From: CAYNEO01 sp964396245
Lineage (GTDB): Bacteria; Zixibacteria; MSB-5A5; GN15; FEB-12
Reading direction: 5' to 3'
Length of the DNA stretch: 64,000 bases
Assembly (NCBI GenBank): GCA_964396245.1
Contig: CAYNEO010000009.1
Location: forward strand, 28,683 to 92,682
This document shows, one piece after another, positions 29,756-37,849 of this stretch. Each line of letters opens with the position of its first letter. Within the stretch, counting starts at the first letter, position 1. The translations under genes were made by a program, and so were the position numbers. The notes under the pieces were generated by a model that made no database searches, was not told where the DNA came from, and saw only the letters and a program-made list of their open reading frames with translations.

Positions 29756-32248
29756 TTATTTCTTTGTTCGCTTGGACTTGGCGGCGTTGGTACGCGGGGC
29801 GGGCGGACGCTTGGTTTTTTTCTTTCTGGCCTTTCGGATTTCGTCGGCGAAGATCTTCTCCAGCGTGTAGCTGGACGGCGTGAAATTCAGCAGACAGAGT
29901 TCGAAGAGCTCATCGACGCGGTCGATGTAGTGGAATTTCGTCCGGCGAAGGATTTCCTTGGGCATATCCCGGATGTCTTTTTCGTTTTCCTTCGGGAGGG
30001 CGACATTGTAGATGCCGGCCCGATAGGCGGCGGATATCTTCTCCTTAACTCCGCCGACCGACAACACTCTCCCCCGCAGAGTAACTTCGCCCGTCATCGC
30101 AATATCATTGCGGATAGGGCGTTCCGACATGACTGAAGCGATCACGAGGCAAACGGTGACCCCCGCCGAGGGTCCGTCTTTCGGTATCGCTCCTGATGGA
30201 AAGTGTATGTGGATATCAAAGTCATTGAAGTCATTAGAATCAATCCCGAGCATATCCGCTTTTGCCCGAACATATGAGTGAGCCGCCTGCACCGATTCCC
30301 GCATGACATCACCGAGCGAGCCGGTAGTCGTAATCTGGCCATCGCCTTTCATCTTGAGGCCCTCGATAAACATCAGCTCTCCCCCGGACCCGGTCCAGGC
30401 AAGCCCGGTAGCGATACCTATTTCGGGCTCTGTCTCGGCCTTTTCCGGAATGAAGACGGCTGTCCCGAGATATGACCCGAGGTTCTTATCACCGATGGTC
30501 CAGGATTTCTTTTTCTTCTCGACTTTTTCGAGAGCGATTTTTCGGAAGATCTTCTCCATTTGCTGCGCAAATCCGAGCAATCCGGCCTCCTGCGTGTAGC
30601 TGCCGATAATCTGGATGAGGGTCTTGTCAGAGATGCGGATTTCGGATTTGTTCAGGCCGTGCTTCTTGAGCATTTTAGGGATCAGATAGCGCTTGGCGAT
30701 AACGATCTTCTCGCGCTCGATATATCCCGGCAGTTCCAGGGTTTCCAGGCGCGGTAAGAACTGCTCAGGCAATTCCTCATAGGAGCGGACCGAGCAGATG
30801 AAGAATACATGGCTGAGATCAAACGGCAGCCCGAGGTAGTTATCCAGGAAACGGGCGTTCTTACGCGTGTCGATGACTTCCAGCAAAGCCTGGTTCACCG
30901 AAGCATCGTTGTCTACGTTGAAGTAGTCGATATCTTCGATCAACACCACCGGATCGGCGGTGTGGGCATCGGCCAGAGCGCGGATAATGCGACCCGGATA
31001 CGCTCCCAGGAAATTGCGGGCGGTGCCTTTAATGTCCGTTGTTTCCGTGATGCCGCCGACCGAAATGCGGATAAACTCGCGACCAAGGGCCCTGGCAATG
31101 GCCTTGGCGAGCGATGCTTTGCCGGTACCCGGGGCGCCAATCAGGCAGAGTGTCGGGCCCTCGTCGATTCCTCCCGACAACTTGCGCACGGAAAGACGCT
31201 GCAGTATCTGTTCTTTGAGATTAACGGGGCCGTAGTAATCCGATGTCAGCGTTTTGCTCACCTGGGTCATATCGTACATTTCGTTACGATATTTGCCCCA
31301 CGGCAGGCCGAGAATCACCTCGAGATAATTTTTGGTAACGCCGTATTCCGCCGAGGCGGGCGAAAGCTGGCTCAGACGGTCGATTTCGATACGCACACGG
31401 GCCGCGACATCGGCCGGCAAATTCGGAAGCTCTTTTAGCAGCTTGCGGAATCTGGCTACCTCGCGTTCTTCCGAGAAGTCCTCACCCAGCTGGCGTCTGA
31501 TTTCGTAAAGCTGCTGCTTGAGGAAATAACGCCGCTGGTCTTCCTCAATTCGCTGTTTGACTTTTTCATTTATGGAAAGGGCGGTCGCCACGCGATTCAA
31601 TTCGGCGTTGAGGTAGAACAGGAGCCGGTTGTAGCGCATCGGCAGGCTGACTGTTTCAAGGAGCTCCTGCTTGGAGGACAGCGAGAAGTGAAAGGTTGCC
31701 GCCACGCGATCGGCCAGAAGTGACGGATCATCGGCACTCAGCTTCAGGACATTTGATATTTCGGGTGAATAGGTCGGGTCGAGATGTGTGATCTCGCCCA
31801 CAATCGCGATGACTTCTTCGACTTTGCCGGCGACCGTGCGGCCAACATAGCTGGGCGCCTGAACTTCGGCCACCGTCGCCTGGATGTAGGGCCGGGTGGC
31901 GGTGATTTTGGTGAGTGCGACCCGCGCGATGCCTTCCAACGTGATTATCAACGAGCCGGAGGGACCATCTTTGATATCGCGAACGGAGGTGAAGACACCT
32001 ATCTGGCGAATCGGCGGATCGCTCGGGGTGTCAAACTCACTGTGAGCGTAGGCGGCCACAAACGGCCGACCGCCGGCCTGGTAGTCCTTGATCAACTGGA
32101 CGTTCTCGGGGCGTCCGATCTGAACGGTCAGAATCGTCCCGGGGAACAGGACGCCGGTCATCAACGGCAGAACGGGGTATGATTTTTCAGAATCCGATGG
32201 CAGCAGTGGGAGCCGGCTTTTGCTTTTAATTATCATGGTCTCTTTCAT
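29756..32248 (-). CDS. Lon-family protease with intact Ser-Lys dyad and degenerate AAA+ site
   Basis: The 830-residue chain has the full Lon layout: N-terminal substrate domain (YPVLPLMTGVLFPGTILTVQIGR), coiled linker (RYFLKQQLYEIRRQLGE), AAA+ module and C-terminal protease. The protease is intact: S694 in KDGPSAG and K735 in GGVKEK. The ATPase is not. Walker A reads GAPGTGKAS (A378 where Thr/Ser binds Mg), and Walker B reads VVLIEDID (E438-D439 in place of D-E). The sensor-1 position reads FICSVR, with Arg for Asn, and the sensor-2 region reads EAGLLG, without its Arg. A lysine-rich tail ends the protein. I therefore do not give the symbol lon. It may be a pseudo-ATPase or ATP-independent relative. 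The start could also be the ATG at 32236. Confidence 0.9.
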   Translation of the reverse strand: MKETMIIKSKSRLPLLPSDSEKSYPVLPLMTGVLFPGTILTVQIGRPENVQLIKDYQAGGRPFVAAYAHSEFDTPSDPPIRQIGVFTSVRDIKDGPSGSLIITLEGIARVALTKITATRPYIQATVAEVQAPSYVGRTVAGKVEEVIAIVGEITHLDPTYSPEISNVLKLSADDPSLLADRVAATFHFSLSSKQELLETVSLPMRYNRLLFYLNAELNRVATALSINEKVKQRIEEDQRRYFLKQQLYEIRRQLGEDFSEEREVARFRKLLKELPNLPADVAARVRIEIDRLSQLSPASAEYGVTKNYLEVILGLPWGKYRNEMYDMTQVSKTLTSDYYGPVNLKEQILQRLSVRKLSGGIDEGPTLCLIGAPGTGKASLAKAIARALGREFIRISVGGITETTDIKGTARNFLGAYPGRIIRALADAHTADPVVLIEDIDYFNVDNDASVNQALLEVIDTRKNARFLDNYLGLPFDLSHVFFICSVRSYEELPEQFLPRLETLELPGYIEREKIVIAKRYLIPKMLKKHGLNKSEIRISDKTLIQIIGSYTQEAGLLGFAQQMEKIFRKIALEKVEKKKKSWTIGDKNLGSYLGTAVFIPEKAETEPEIGIATGLAWTGSGGELMFIEGLKMKGDGQITTTGSLGDVMRESVQAAHSYVRAKADMLGIDSNDFNDFDIHIHFPSGAIPKDGPSAGVTVCLVIASVMSERPIRNDIAMTGEVTLRGRVLSVGGVKEKISAAYRAGIYNVALPKENEKDIRDMPKEILRRTKFHYIDRVDELFELCLLNFTPSSYTLEKIFADEIRKARKKKTKRPPAPRTNAAKSKRTKK

Positions 32249-32362
32249 CCGCGGTCTGAGCCGATCTTGACGACCGCCAGACTCGCCAATCGGCTACCGG
32301 AGAAGATGTTAGTGAATCCGCACGGGCTCCAAACGGGCCGTGGGTGTATCCGGTTTCGCCAT

Positions 32363-32392
32363 ATTATCTTATCTATCGACCAAAAGGGTCAA
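32363..32392 (-). promoter_or_regulatory. Predicted promoter of the Lon-like gene
   Basis: TTGACC and GATAAT on the minus strand are separated by 18 bases, giving a leader of about 110 bases. No CIRCE heat-shock element is visible. Confidence 0.6.
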
Positions 32393-32475
32393 ACTCTCAA
32401 CAGAGACATATCAGTTCGCCGGGCCCCGTGGTCGTTTCACCTCTTTAAACCGACTCCCGAATAGCCAGTTCCGTT

Positions 32476-35148
32476 CTAATGGACCGAGGGGTTGTCGCCA
32501 CCGGGCTGAATCTCGTCCGGCACCACCAGACTGCGAATCTCATAGTCCGGATGATTGCTGAGATTTTGCGTGTTTATACGGATTTTCTCCGGGTCGATGT
32601 CGAGACGGTAATACCCGAGGCGATTGTTTTCCACGATCGGCCAGTCTGAACCGAGGTTGGCGTTGATTTCGTTTTTCATCCGGTAGAGGTATCGGGCTTG
32701 ATTGAAGCCGACTTCAATGTCCTCCTTGTAGACCCAACCCGAATCCCGTTTCAACCGGGACCAGGCCAGCTTGGTGAAATACTTGAAGGATTTCCCGGTG
32801 AGTCGGACCGGGTAGCCGTTGATCTTCACGAGGTACCGCTCATGGTCCAGGGTACCGTCGATTTCGACCAGTTCAGGTTCCGCGACAGCCGCGGAAACCA
32901 CCGAGTGCTGAGACGTGTTCATTGAAACCTCCTGTTTATATTTGTCCAGTATTTGATTTATTTCCAGAAGCTTACCTTCGTTGCTTATGAGTTCACCCAG
33001 GATCGAGTCACCCGAGGCCAACTCCTGTATTGAAGTGAGGCCCGCGTTTTGAAGCGACATGAAATCGGATCGGTTCAGGACCAAACCGAGATGCCGATGG
33101 AGCTCTCGCAGGGCGGGCGACAATCCGAAGCGAAGGCTGAAGGTGAGCTCGCGCAGCCTGCCGATGGAAGGGCTGTTTCGGTCGACGGCACTCAGTAGAG
33201 CGCCCAGGCCGCTGACCAGATGCGCGGCAGTCTCACCGAGAGCATGGATTTGCCCGAGATGGATTTGGTACCGTTCCTCGAGCCTCTGAGCGGGTGTAAG
33301 ACGAGTCCAGTCGATGAGGAGCAGCATCGATTTGAGCACAGCAGCCTGACGATAGGTAAGGGGCTGGTGGCGATGGTTGGGCGGCAGAATGTAGCGGGCA
33401 TCGTCTATGGCGTGCTCAAAGTCGCGGTACATGAGACGAACGGCGGCGTTGTCGGCCAGTTCGGCTCGACTGAGAATCCCCGGGGGCAGGTCCCAATCCG
33501 GCCCGCTCAGGGCCAGCGCCAGCCAGGCGGACTCGCTTTCAGGCTGGTCAGAAAGGAGCAACCCTCGGTAGTAGACTGCCTGCTTTGTCGTCATCCCGGA
33601 GGCGGCTGAGACTCTCCCGAAAGGAGTGACTTCGATGTTTTCAGACCGGTCAGATTTCACGATCCCGGTTTCCATCAAGTAACCCAAAACGCGCTCTGAG
33701 TCGGGCTCGCGGTCCTTATGGCAGTGCGCGTGGAAGGAATGCCGGTAGACGGAATGAATATCTTGGCGCGCACGGACGAGGCGGCAGGCTATCATGGGCA
33801 AGAGCCAGTCGGCGGGTTCGATGCTATCAAACACAGATACGATTCCCTCGGGCGGACCGGCGGCGATATACTGCTGCCAGAGGATATCCCGGTCAAAGTC
33901 AGATTGGGCCAGTACGATTGCCTTCCCCGGTTTTCCGTTCGCAAGCCCGAGCCGTCCGGCGCGGCCGGTCATGTTTTCGAATTCGGCGCGGGTGATAGGA
34001 ACGATCACCGGACGGCCATCGTAATCTCCCCCGACATATTTGACCGTCTCCAGGAATACGGTTTCAGCCGGGAGATTCACTCCCATGGCTAATGTGGTGG
34101 TTGAGAATAAGACTCTAATCTCCTTGTTTGCAAACGCTTGCTCGATGGCCATTCTCTGCCTTGCGGTGAGGTCAGAGTTATGAAAGGCCACTGCTCGGTT
34201 CAATGCCTGCCGAAGTGAGCGAGCGAGAAACGACGGTTCTTCGTCAACAAGAGCTTCCAGTGCGGTCGAGGCTGGAGGCCAACTGACGGCGGCGGCCAGA
34301 CGGAAAGCCAGACGAACGGTATCCATCCGGGATTTGAGAAACACGAGTGTCGAACCTTCCAGACTGCGAAGCAGATCGACAATCGAATCTGCGGAGTTTT
34401 CAGCGAGGGATATATCCGTGAAAGGCTCGATATCATCCGTGCCGCTGTTGTATGAACGATATGCGAGTGAACCGGAGGCGGCCACCCCGCGCAGCAGATC
34501 AACCGGTCGTGCAGATTCTTCGACGAGGCGGACATTGAGCCACGAAGCCAGCCGGTCGGCATCGGTATTTCCGATTACCGCCGAGAGGGCGATCAGCTCG
34601 GGCTGGTAACTGGAGGCACGGACCGTGGTTAAAAGACGCTCCAGAACAGCCCCACGGCCCTTCTCAGCGATCATCTGGACTTCATCGATCACCAGGAGCC
34701 CTATATTCTTGAGAATATCCAGATCGGCCCTCAGCAGCAAATCGAACTTCTCATAGATAGAAACCGCCACCTGGTAGTCTCCTTCCGAGAAAGCCCGGTC
34801 ATTTTCGGGGTGGTCGGCAGTAGCAATCAGGCAGCGAATTCCGAGGGGACCGTAGGTGTCATTAAGCAGGCGATAGTTTTCTTCGGCGAGTGATTTCAGG
34901 GGAAAAATCAGGACAGCTTGGCGACGCTGTGTGAGCGCACTAACGACAGCCATTTCGGCACAGAAGGACTTGCCGGATGAGGTCGGCGCCGTGATGAGGA
35001 GGCCCTCGGACCGGGTGTTGTCGATTCCGAGCAATCCTTTGCGAATCGCCTGTCTCTGGACCGGCAGGAGTGTCTCCCCCTGCCTGTCGCGCCAGATATT
35101 GAGAATACGCTCGGGCATACCGTATTTCCTGAGATCAGTTATCTGCAT
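32476..35148 (-). CDS. Ski2-like DEAD/H helicase with C-terminal PhoB-type winged helix
   Basis: The 890-residue protein is a superfamily 2 helicase. Motif I is APTSSGKSF (K60). Motif II is DEVQ at 155-158. Motif IV-VI segments include STTTLAMGVNLPAETVFLET and the Hel308/Ski2 signature MTGRAGRLG. A long helical region follows. The last 130 residues are unlike Ski2 helicases: LTGKSFKYFTKLAWSRL...GWVYKEDIEVGFNQARYLYRMKNEI...VENNRLGYYRLDID reads as an OmpR/PhoB-type winged helix DNA-binding domain (about residues 775-851). The ATG follows GGGAGGGG. It lies 54 bases downstream of the zinc-ribbon gene, probably one operon. A role in DNA repair or replication restart is inference. Confidence 0.85.
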   Translation of the reverse strand: MQITDLRKYGMPERILNIWRDRQGETLLPVQRQAIRKGLLGIDNTRSEGLLITAPTSSGKSFCAEMAVVSALTQRRQAVLIFPLKSLAEENYRLLNDTYGPLGIRCLIATADHPENDRAFSEGDYQVAVSIYEKFDLLLRADLDILKNIGLLVIDEVQMIAEKGRGAVLERLLTTVRASSYQPELIALSAVIGNTDADRLASWLNVRLVEESARPVDLLRGVAASGSLAYRSYNSGTDDIEPFTDISLAENSADSIVDLLRSLEGSTLVFLKSRMDTVRLAFRLAAAVSWPPASTALEALVDEEPSFLARSLRQALNRAVAFHNSDLTARQRMAIEQAFANKEIRVLFSTTTLAMGVNLPAETVFLETVKYVGGDYDGRPVIVPITRAEFENMTGRAGRLGLANGKPGKAIVLAQSDFDRDILWQQYIAAGPPEGIVSVFDSIEPADWLLPMIACRLVRARQDIHSVYRHSFHAHCHKDREPDSERVLGYLMETGIVKSDRSENIEVTPFGRVSAASGMTTKQAVYYRGLLLSDQPESESAWLALALSGPDWDLPPGILSRAELADNAAVRLMYRDFEHAIDDARYILPPNHRHQPLTYRQAAVLKSMLLLIDWTRLTPAQRLEERYQIHLGQIHALGETAAHLVSGLGALLSAVDRNSPSIGRLRELTFSLRFGLSPALRELHRHLGLVLNRSDFMSLQNAGLTSIQELASGDSILGELISNEGKLLEINQILDKYKQEVSMNTSQHSVVSAAVAEPELVEIDGTLDHERYLVKINGYPVRLTGKSFKYFTKLAWSRLKRDSGWVYKEDIEVGFNQARYLYRMKNEINANLGSDWPIVENNRLGYYRLDIDPEKIRINTQNLSNHPDYEIRSLVVPDEIQPGGDNPSVH

Positions 35149-35202
35149 CTTTCCCCTCCCTTCAGGGTCAAAAAGTTCGATCGCTCCCCCCGGTCGGCGC
35201 CG

Positions 35203-35454
35203 CTAGAAGCCGCAACTCGAAAAGCCGCATCCGGGGCAGTGGAAACAGCCGCCCTGACGGATCATGCCCTGCCCGCAGTCGGGACAGGTGGCGGCGTTAT
35301 AGTAGTGACAATCCTCGCGGGCGTTTTCCGGCGTGGTGAAATACCACGGGAATTCAGCGGACATTTCGTCGATCCGCTCAAGAACTCCGGCGGATGATTC
35401 GCCGGGTTCGAGAGAGAATTCAACGCCTTGTCCGAAAGGTCCGGACGGTATCAT
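35203..35454 (-). CDS. Small protein with C-terminal zinc ribbon resembling the tail of B12-dependent ribonucleotide reductase
   Basis: I place the start at the ATG at 35454, seven bases after a GGAG site; a GTG two codons upstream is too close to that site. The 83-residue product has an acidic N-terminal half (ending EFPWYFTTPENAREDCHYYNAAT) and a cysteine-rich end. The pattern CPDCG...GC..CPGCGFSSC looks like the C-terminal zinc ribbon of class II ribonucleotide reductases (NrdJ). As a stand-alone protein it could serve as a redox or metal-binding accessory, but that is inference. It heads the helicase operon and has its own promoter with a palindromic spacer. Confidence 0.72.
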   Translation of the reverse strand: MIPSGPFGQGVEFSLEPGESSAGVLERIDEMSAEFPWYFTTPENAREDCHYYNAATCPDCGQGMIRQGGCFHCPGCGFSSCGF

Positions 35455-35529
35455 AATCACGCTCCTTTGTTCCGATTGGTCGGATCTTTGATCCGTGAAG
35501 CTTCTTAGTGTCTGTTACTGGTATAACCA

Positions 35530-35558
35530 AGAGTACTGCACATTTGTGCAGGTGTCAA
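35530..35558 (-). promoter_or_regulatory. Promoter with palindromic operator filling the spacer
   Basis: On the minus strand TTGACA (35558-35553) is followed after exactly 17 bases by TACTCT (35535-35530). The spacer contains the perfect palindrome CTGCACATTTGTGCAG (35536-35551). A dimeric repressor bound there would cover both promoter elements. It drives the zinc-ribbon and helicase genes. The -10 box matches the consensus only partly. Confidence 0.6.
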
Positions 35559-35710
35559 GAGAAAAATTGCGGCTGGCCACATAAAATTGGTAGCCCGCGA
35601 GATATTGTGGAGGTATTGGGACTTCGGGTCAATATCTTGGGTCGTGACAGAAGTTCAGCGGTGGGCGATCCCTCACAAACCCGGATTTTCCGCTCAAGAT
35701 GCCGCGTGCC

Positions 35711-35750
35711 AAAGAAAAGCGGCGCCGGATACGCATCCCGGGCGCCGCTT
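35711..35750 (-). terminator. Strong terminator downstream of the candidate RNA
   Basis: AAGCGGCGCC (35717-35726) pairs with GGCGCCGCTT (35741-35750), with an inner GGAT/ATCC extension. On the minus strand it is followed by TTCTTT. No protein-coding gene ends here. Confidence 0.8.
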
Positions 35751-35899
35751 TAAGGATTATCCCTGGACAGGTTATCGATGTCACTCTGGGTGTCAGGAAC
35801 CTGCCGTTGGCTCTCTCCCTGATCGGGCGGCAGGTTCATCGGCAGTCCAGGGATCGGCCGGCCACTCCCTGGCGACCAACCGTTATTCCCTACTTTATA
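35711..35899 (-). ncRNA. Candidate structured small RNA with own terminator
   Basis: The minus strand can fold into a compound hairpin. The outer stem is ATCCCTGGAC (35759-35768) with GTCCAGGGAT (35845-35854). The middle stem is CGATG (35776-35780) with CATCG (35837-35841). The inner stem is GAACCTGCCG (35797-35806) with CGGCAGGTTC (35828-35837), sharing one base with the middle stem. Directly downstream is a strong terminator ending in TTTTCTTT. A possible -10 box TATAAA (35899-35894) would give an RNA of about 178 bases. The -35 box is poor. It does not fit 4.5S, 6S, tmRNA or RNase P as far as I can judge. Transcription is inference. Confidence 0.45.
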
Positions 35900-36327
35900 C
35901 ACGTCAATTCATAGCCCGGTGTTCACACTCAAATTTAGATTTAATCGGTCCGCGTGATCAACTGAGGAGATTGGCGTGTGACTCTACTTAGTATAGAACA
36001 ACAACTTAGTACCGCTCGGTTCCCCCGGTCTGCATCCAATTGACATTTATGGACATATGAGACCGGCGAAACGCCCTGCCAGTCAACGATAGTGATTTTC
36101 ACTGGACGGGGGTCGGCCGGATACCACTGGTGTCTCGATGACGCCCGTCGAGAGCGCCCTCTGAACACCACCCCTTCCCTGCCGACACCCCGACCTTCAC
36201 CGGGCCCGGCCGTCGTCCAGATTCGGTAGTGATTACCCACACTGGAACTCCTCCTCACAGGCCGGTCCCGGCGTCACTTTTGTGAGTACCGGTGCGTGCG
36301 ACGCGCCCGATCGTAACGGCGCCGCGC

Positions 36328-36461
36328 GAACGCACGATCGACAGAGAGTTCTTCGTATCAAATACACTTACCCCCTCATCCGGCCGGATCTGTGCCACGG
36401 ACCCCGGTGGCGAAGAATCAGCTTTTGGCATGTGAAGAATTCCCTCTGTGATCGTGCGTTC
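36328..36461. repeat. Long imperfect inverted repeat beside tonB copy 2
   Basis: Left arm GAACGCACGATC-G-ACAGAG (36328-36346) pairs with CTCTGT-GATCGTGCGTTC (36444-36461) with one bulged base. Pairing continues with TTCTTC (36349-36354) against GAAGAA (36434-36439). The 80-base centre contains further small palindromes. It has no T-run on either strand, so it is not a simple terminator; it may be a miniature mobile element or an mRNA-stabilising hairpin. Confidence 0.6.
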
Positions 36462-36508
36462 AAGACGCGGCAGTTTCCCTGCCCCGGCACGAATCGCACG
36501 CTAACGGT

Positions 36509-37243
36509 TCATCTTTCCAACACAAATTCCACCCTATATGTCACCCAGACGGCTACGGGTCGACCATTTTGAATCCCGGGAGTAAACCGGTTCTGATAAG
36601 CAGCCTCAACGGCGGCCTCGTCAAGCGCGGTCGTTCCGGAGGACCTCGCAACGAGGGCATCGAGTACACCGCCATCCCTGGAGACCAACACTTTGACCCA
36701 TACGATTCCCTCGAGGCCGGCGAGTTTTGCGATTCGGGGATACTCCGGCTTGACGTAGTGAATTAACTCAGGAAATTTCTCGACTATCCTGAATGAGTCC
36801 GGAGGTGGCAGCACATCGGCCGTATCGGGCTCCACGAAGACCCCGCTACCCGGGAGGCCGTCCTGACGTGGACCCCTGTCGACCTCTCGTCGCAACTCAT
36901 CACGCGAGGCTATCACAACGTTGTCGTCGAGTACGAGTTCGTCAGGCACCGGCGTTGGGATATGCCCTTGGGAGGCAACACTCGCCGGTTGCTCCGTGCT
37001 TATAGCGGGACGTTCGTGAATGACGGTGGGCGGTGGGCCCAGCGTCGGGCCGGTTATAGTCGGGCCCGGAGCCGGCACCACGACAACGTTTCCGTTAAGG
37101 GCGCCGGTCAACCAGAAGACGCAGACAACCGTCCCTATTAAGGTCGCAGTCACGACATTGGCGAACAGCAAGTTTCGCTGGTAACACGCTTTCAACTCAT
37201 GTGCGCCATATGGCATATAGACCGGTATCTCTGGCCATGTCAT
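36509..37243 (-). CDS. TonB-family energy transducer, second copy
   Basis: This 244-residue inner-membrane-anchored protein transmits ion-gradient energy to outer membrane receptors. A single membrane segment (VVTATLIGTVVCVFWLTGAL) follows the short cytoplasmic stretch YGAHELKACYQRN. A proline-rich periplasmic linker follows, then the TonB C-terminal domain: VKPEYPRIAKLAGLEGIVWVKVLVSRDGG...AAYQNRFTPGIQNGRPVAVWVTYRVEF. It is a paralogue of the TonB at 38162-38905, with strong similarity at both ends. It lies 66 bases downstream of an ExbD gene, with no ExbB of its own. GGAGGG precedes the ATG. Confidence 0.9.
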   Translation of the reverse strand: MTWPEIPVYMPYGAHELKACYQRNLLFANVVTATLIGTVVCVFWLTGALNGNVVVVPAPGPTITGPTLGPPPTVIHERPAISTEQPASVASQGHIPTPVPDELVLDDNVVIASRDELRREVDRGPRQDGLPGSGVFVEPDTADVLPPPDSFRIVEKFPELIHYVKPEYPRIAKLAGLEGIVWVKVLVSRDGGVLDALVARSSGTTALDEAAVEAAYQNRFTPGIQNGRPVAVWVTYRVEFVLER

Positions 37244-37309
37244 GGTTTCCCTCCTTTCGCCTGTATGTTCCTTATCATTGAGACCTCGCTTACAACGCGA
37301 TTCCCCGGC

Positions 37310-37849
37310 TTATCCGATCACCTGCGTGACGTGTCGTCGGTCGCTCTCCGGCTCGGTGATAATCAGGAACCTCAGAACCTTCTTCTTCTGCATAGACCGA
37401 ATGATGTCCTGGGTAATACCGAAGCCGGCGCCTCGATCGGCCTTGAGAACGACAAGGGCGCGGTCGTTTTTGGTCCTGACTTTGTTTATCCATGAAGCGA
37501 CGGTGAATCGGTCGGCGGGTTGCACAAAACGGACGGTGGAATACGTGCTGTGTCCGTCAATCTCGATCAAGGCCCGTTCGACCCAGTCCACGAAGACGGA
37601 GTCGAGTCGCGTGACGGTTACGGTGATTACGTCGCGTTCCGGCAGTTCAATCTGCGAGTGCGACGTGGGCAATTCAACCGGCCTGGCTTCGAGCGGCCTG
37701 AACTGAGTCGTGGTCATGTAGAAGATCAGAAGCAGGAAGGCGATGTCGACCATCGGGGTCATATCAATTCGCACTCCCGGCCGCCTTTTGCGGCCCTTAA
37801 GGTTTCTGGCAGAACCGTGTCTGTCTCCCGAGACTTTTCCACTTGCCAT
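37310..37849 (-). CDS. ExbD/TolR-family protein, third copy
   Basis: An ExbD-type subunit of the Ton proton channel, with one membrane helix containing the ion-carrying aspartate (RIDMTPMVDIAFLLLIFYM) and a periplasmic domain. The sequence after the helix (TTTQFRPLEARPVELPTSHSQIELPERDVITVTVT) closely follows the ExbD at 39600-40103, so the two arose by duplication. I start at MASGKVSGD (37849), after a basic stretch typical of the family; a start at 37921 is possible and would follow a tiny upstream frame (37925-38002) by three bases. It pairs with TonB copy 2 and sits below a terminator that ends the main Ton operon. Confidence 0.88.
   Translation of the reverse strand: MASGKVSGDRHGSARNLKGRKRRPGVRIDMTPMVDIAFLLLIFYMTTTQFRPLEARPVELPTSHSQIELPERDVITVTVTRLDSVFVDWVERALIEIDGHSTYSTVRFVQPADRFTVASWINKVRTKNDRALVVLKADRGAGFGITQDIIRSMQKKKVLRFLIITEPESDRRHVTQVIG

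Larger units (their letters stand above)
35455..36508. other. One-kilobase gap without a convincing gene, rich in hairpins
   Basis: No open frame here has both a ribosome site and a recognisable product. A 105-codon frame (35941-36258, minus) and a 58-codon frame (36255-36431, minus) exist, but the latter lies entirely within a long inverted repeat. The segment holds the palindromic promoter at 35530-35558, the structured element and terminator at 35711-35854, and the inverted repeat at 36328-36461. It looks like an accessory intergenic island between the helicase operon and the second TonB set. Confidence 0.6.

Noticed and set aside
29756..32248. Sequencing error as the reason for the changed Lon ATPase residues
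   Set aside because: The changes are separate in-frame substitutions at four motifs with the reading frame intact and the protease motifs perfect, so error is unlikely.
35711..35899. Structured element as 4.5S or 6S RNA
   Set aside because: The conserved apical GGAA/AGCAG loop of SRP RNA is absent, and the stem layout lacks the long closing stem with central bubble of 6S RNA.
35941..36258. 105-codon minus-strand frame in the large gap
   Set aside because: No domain recognised, arginine-rich and irregular composition, and its start merely overlaps a GAGGAG-like stretch; not convincing as a gene, though a small unknown protein cannot be excluded.
36255..36431. 58-codon minus-strand frame with a plausible ribosome site (GAGGG)
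   Set aside because: It is wholly contained in the 134-base inverted-repeat region, so its open state is more likely chance; noted because it follows tonB copy 2.
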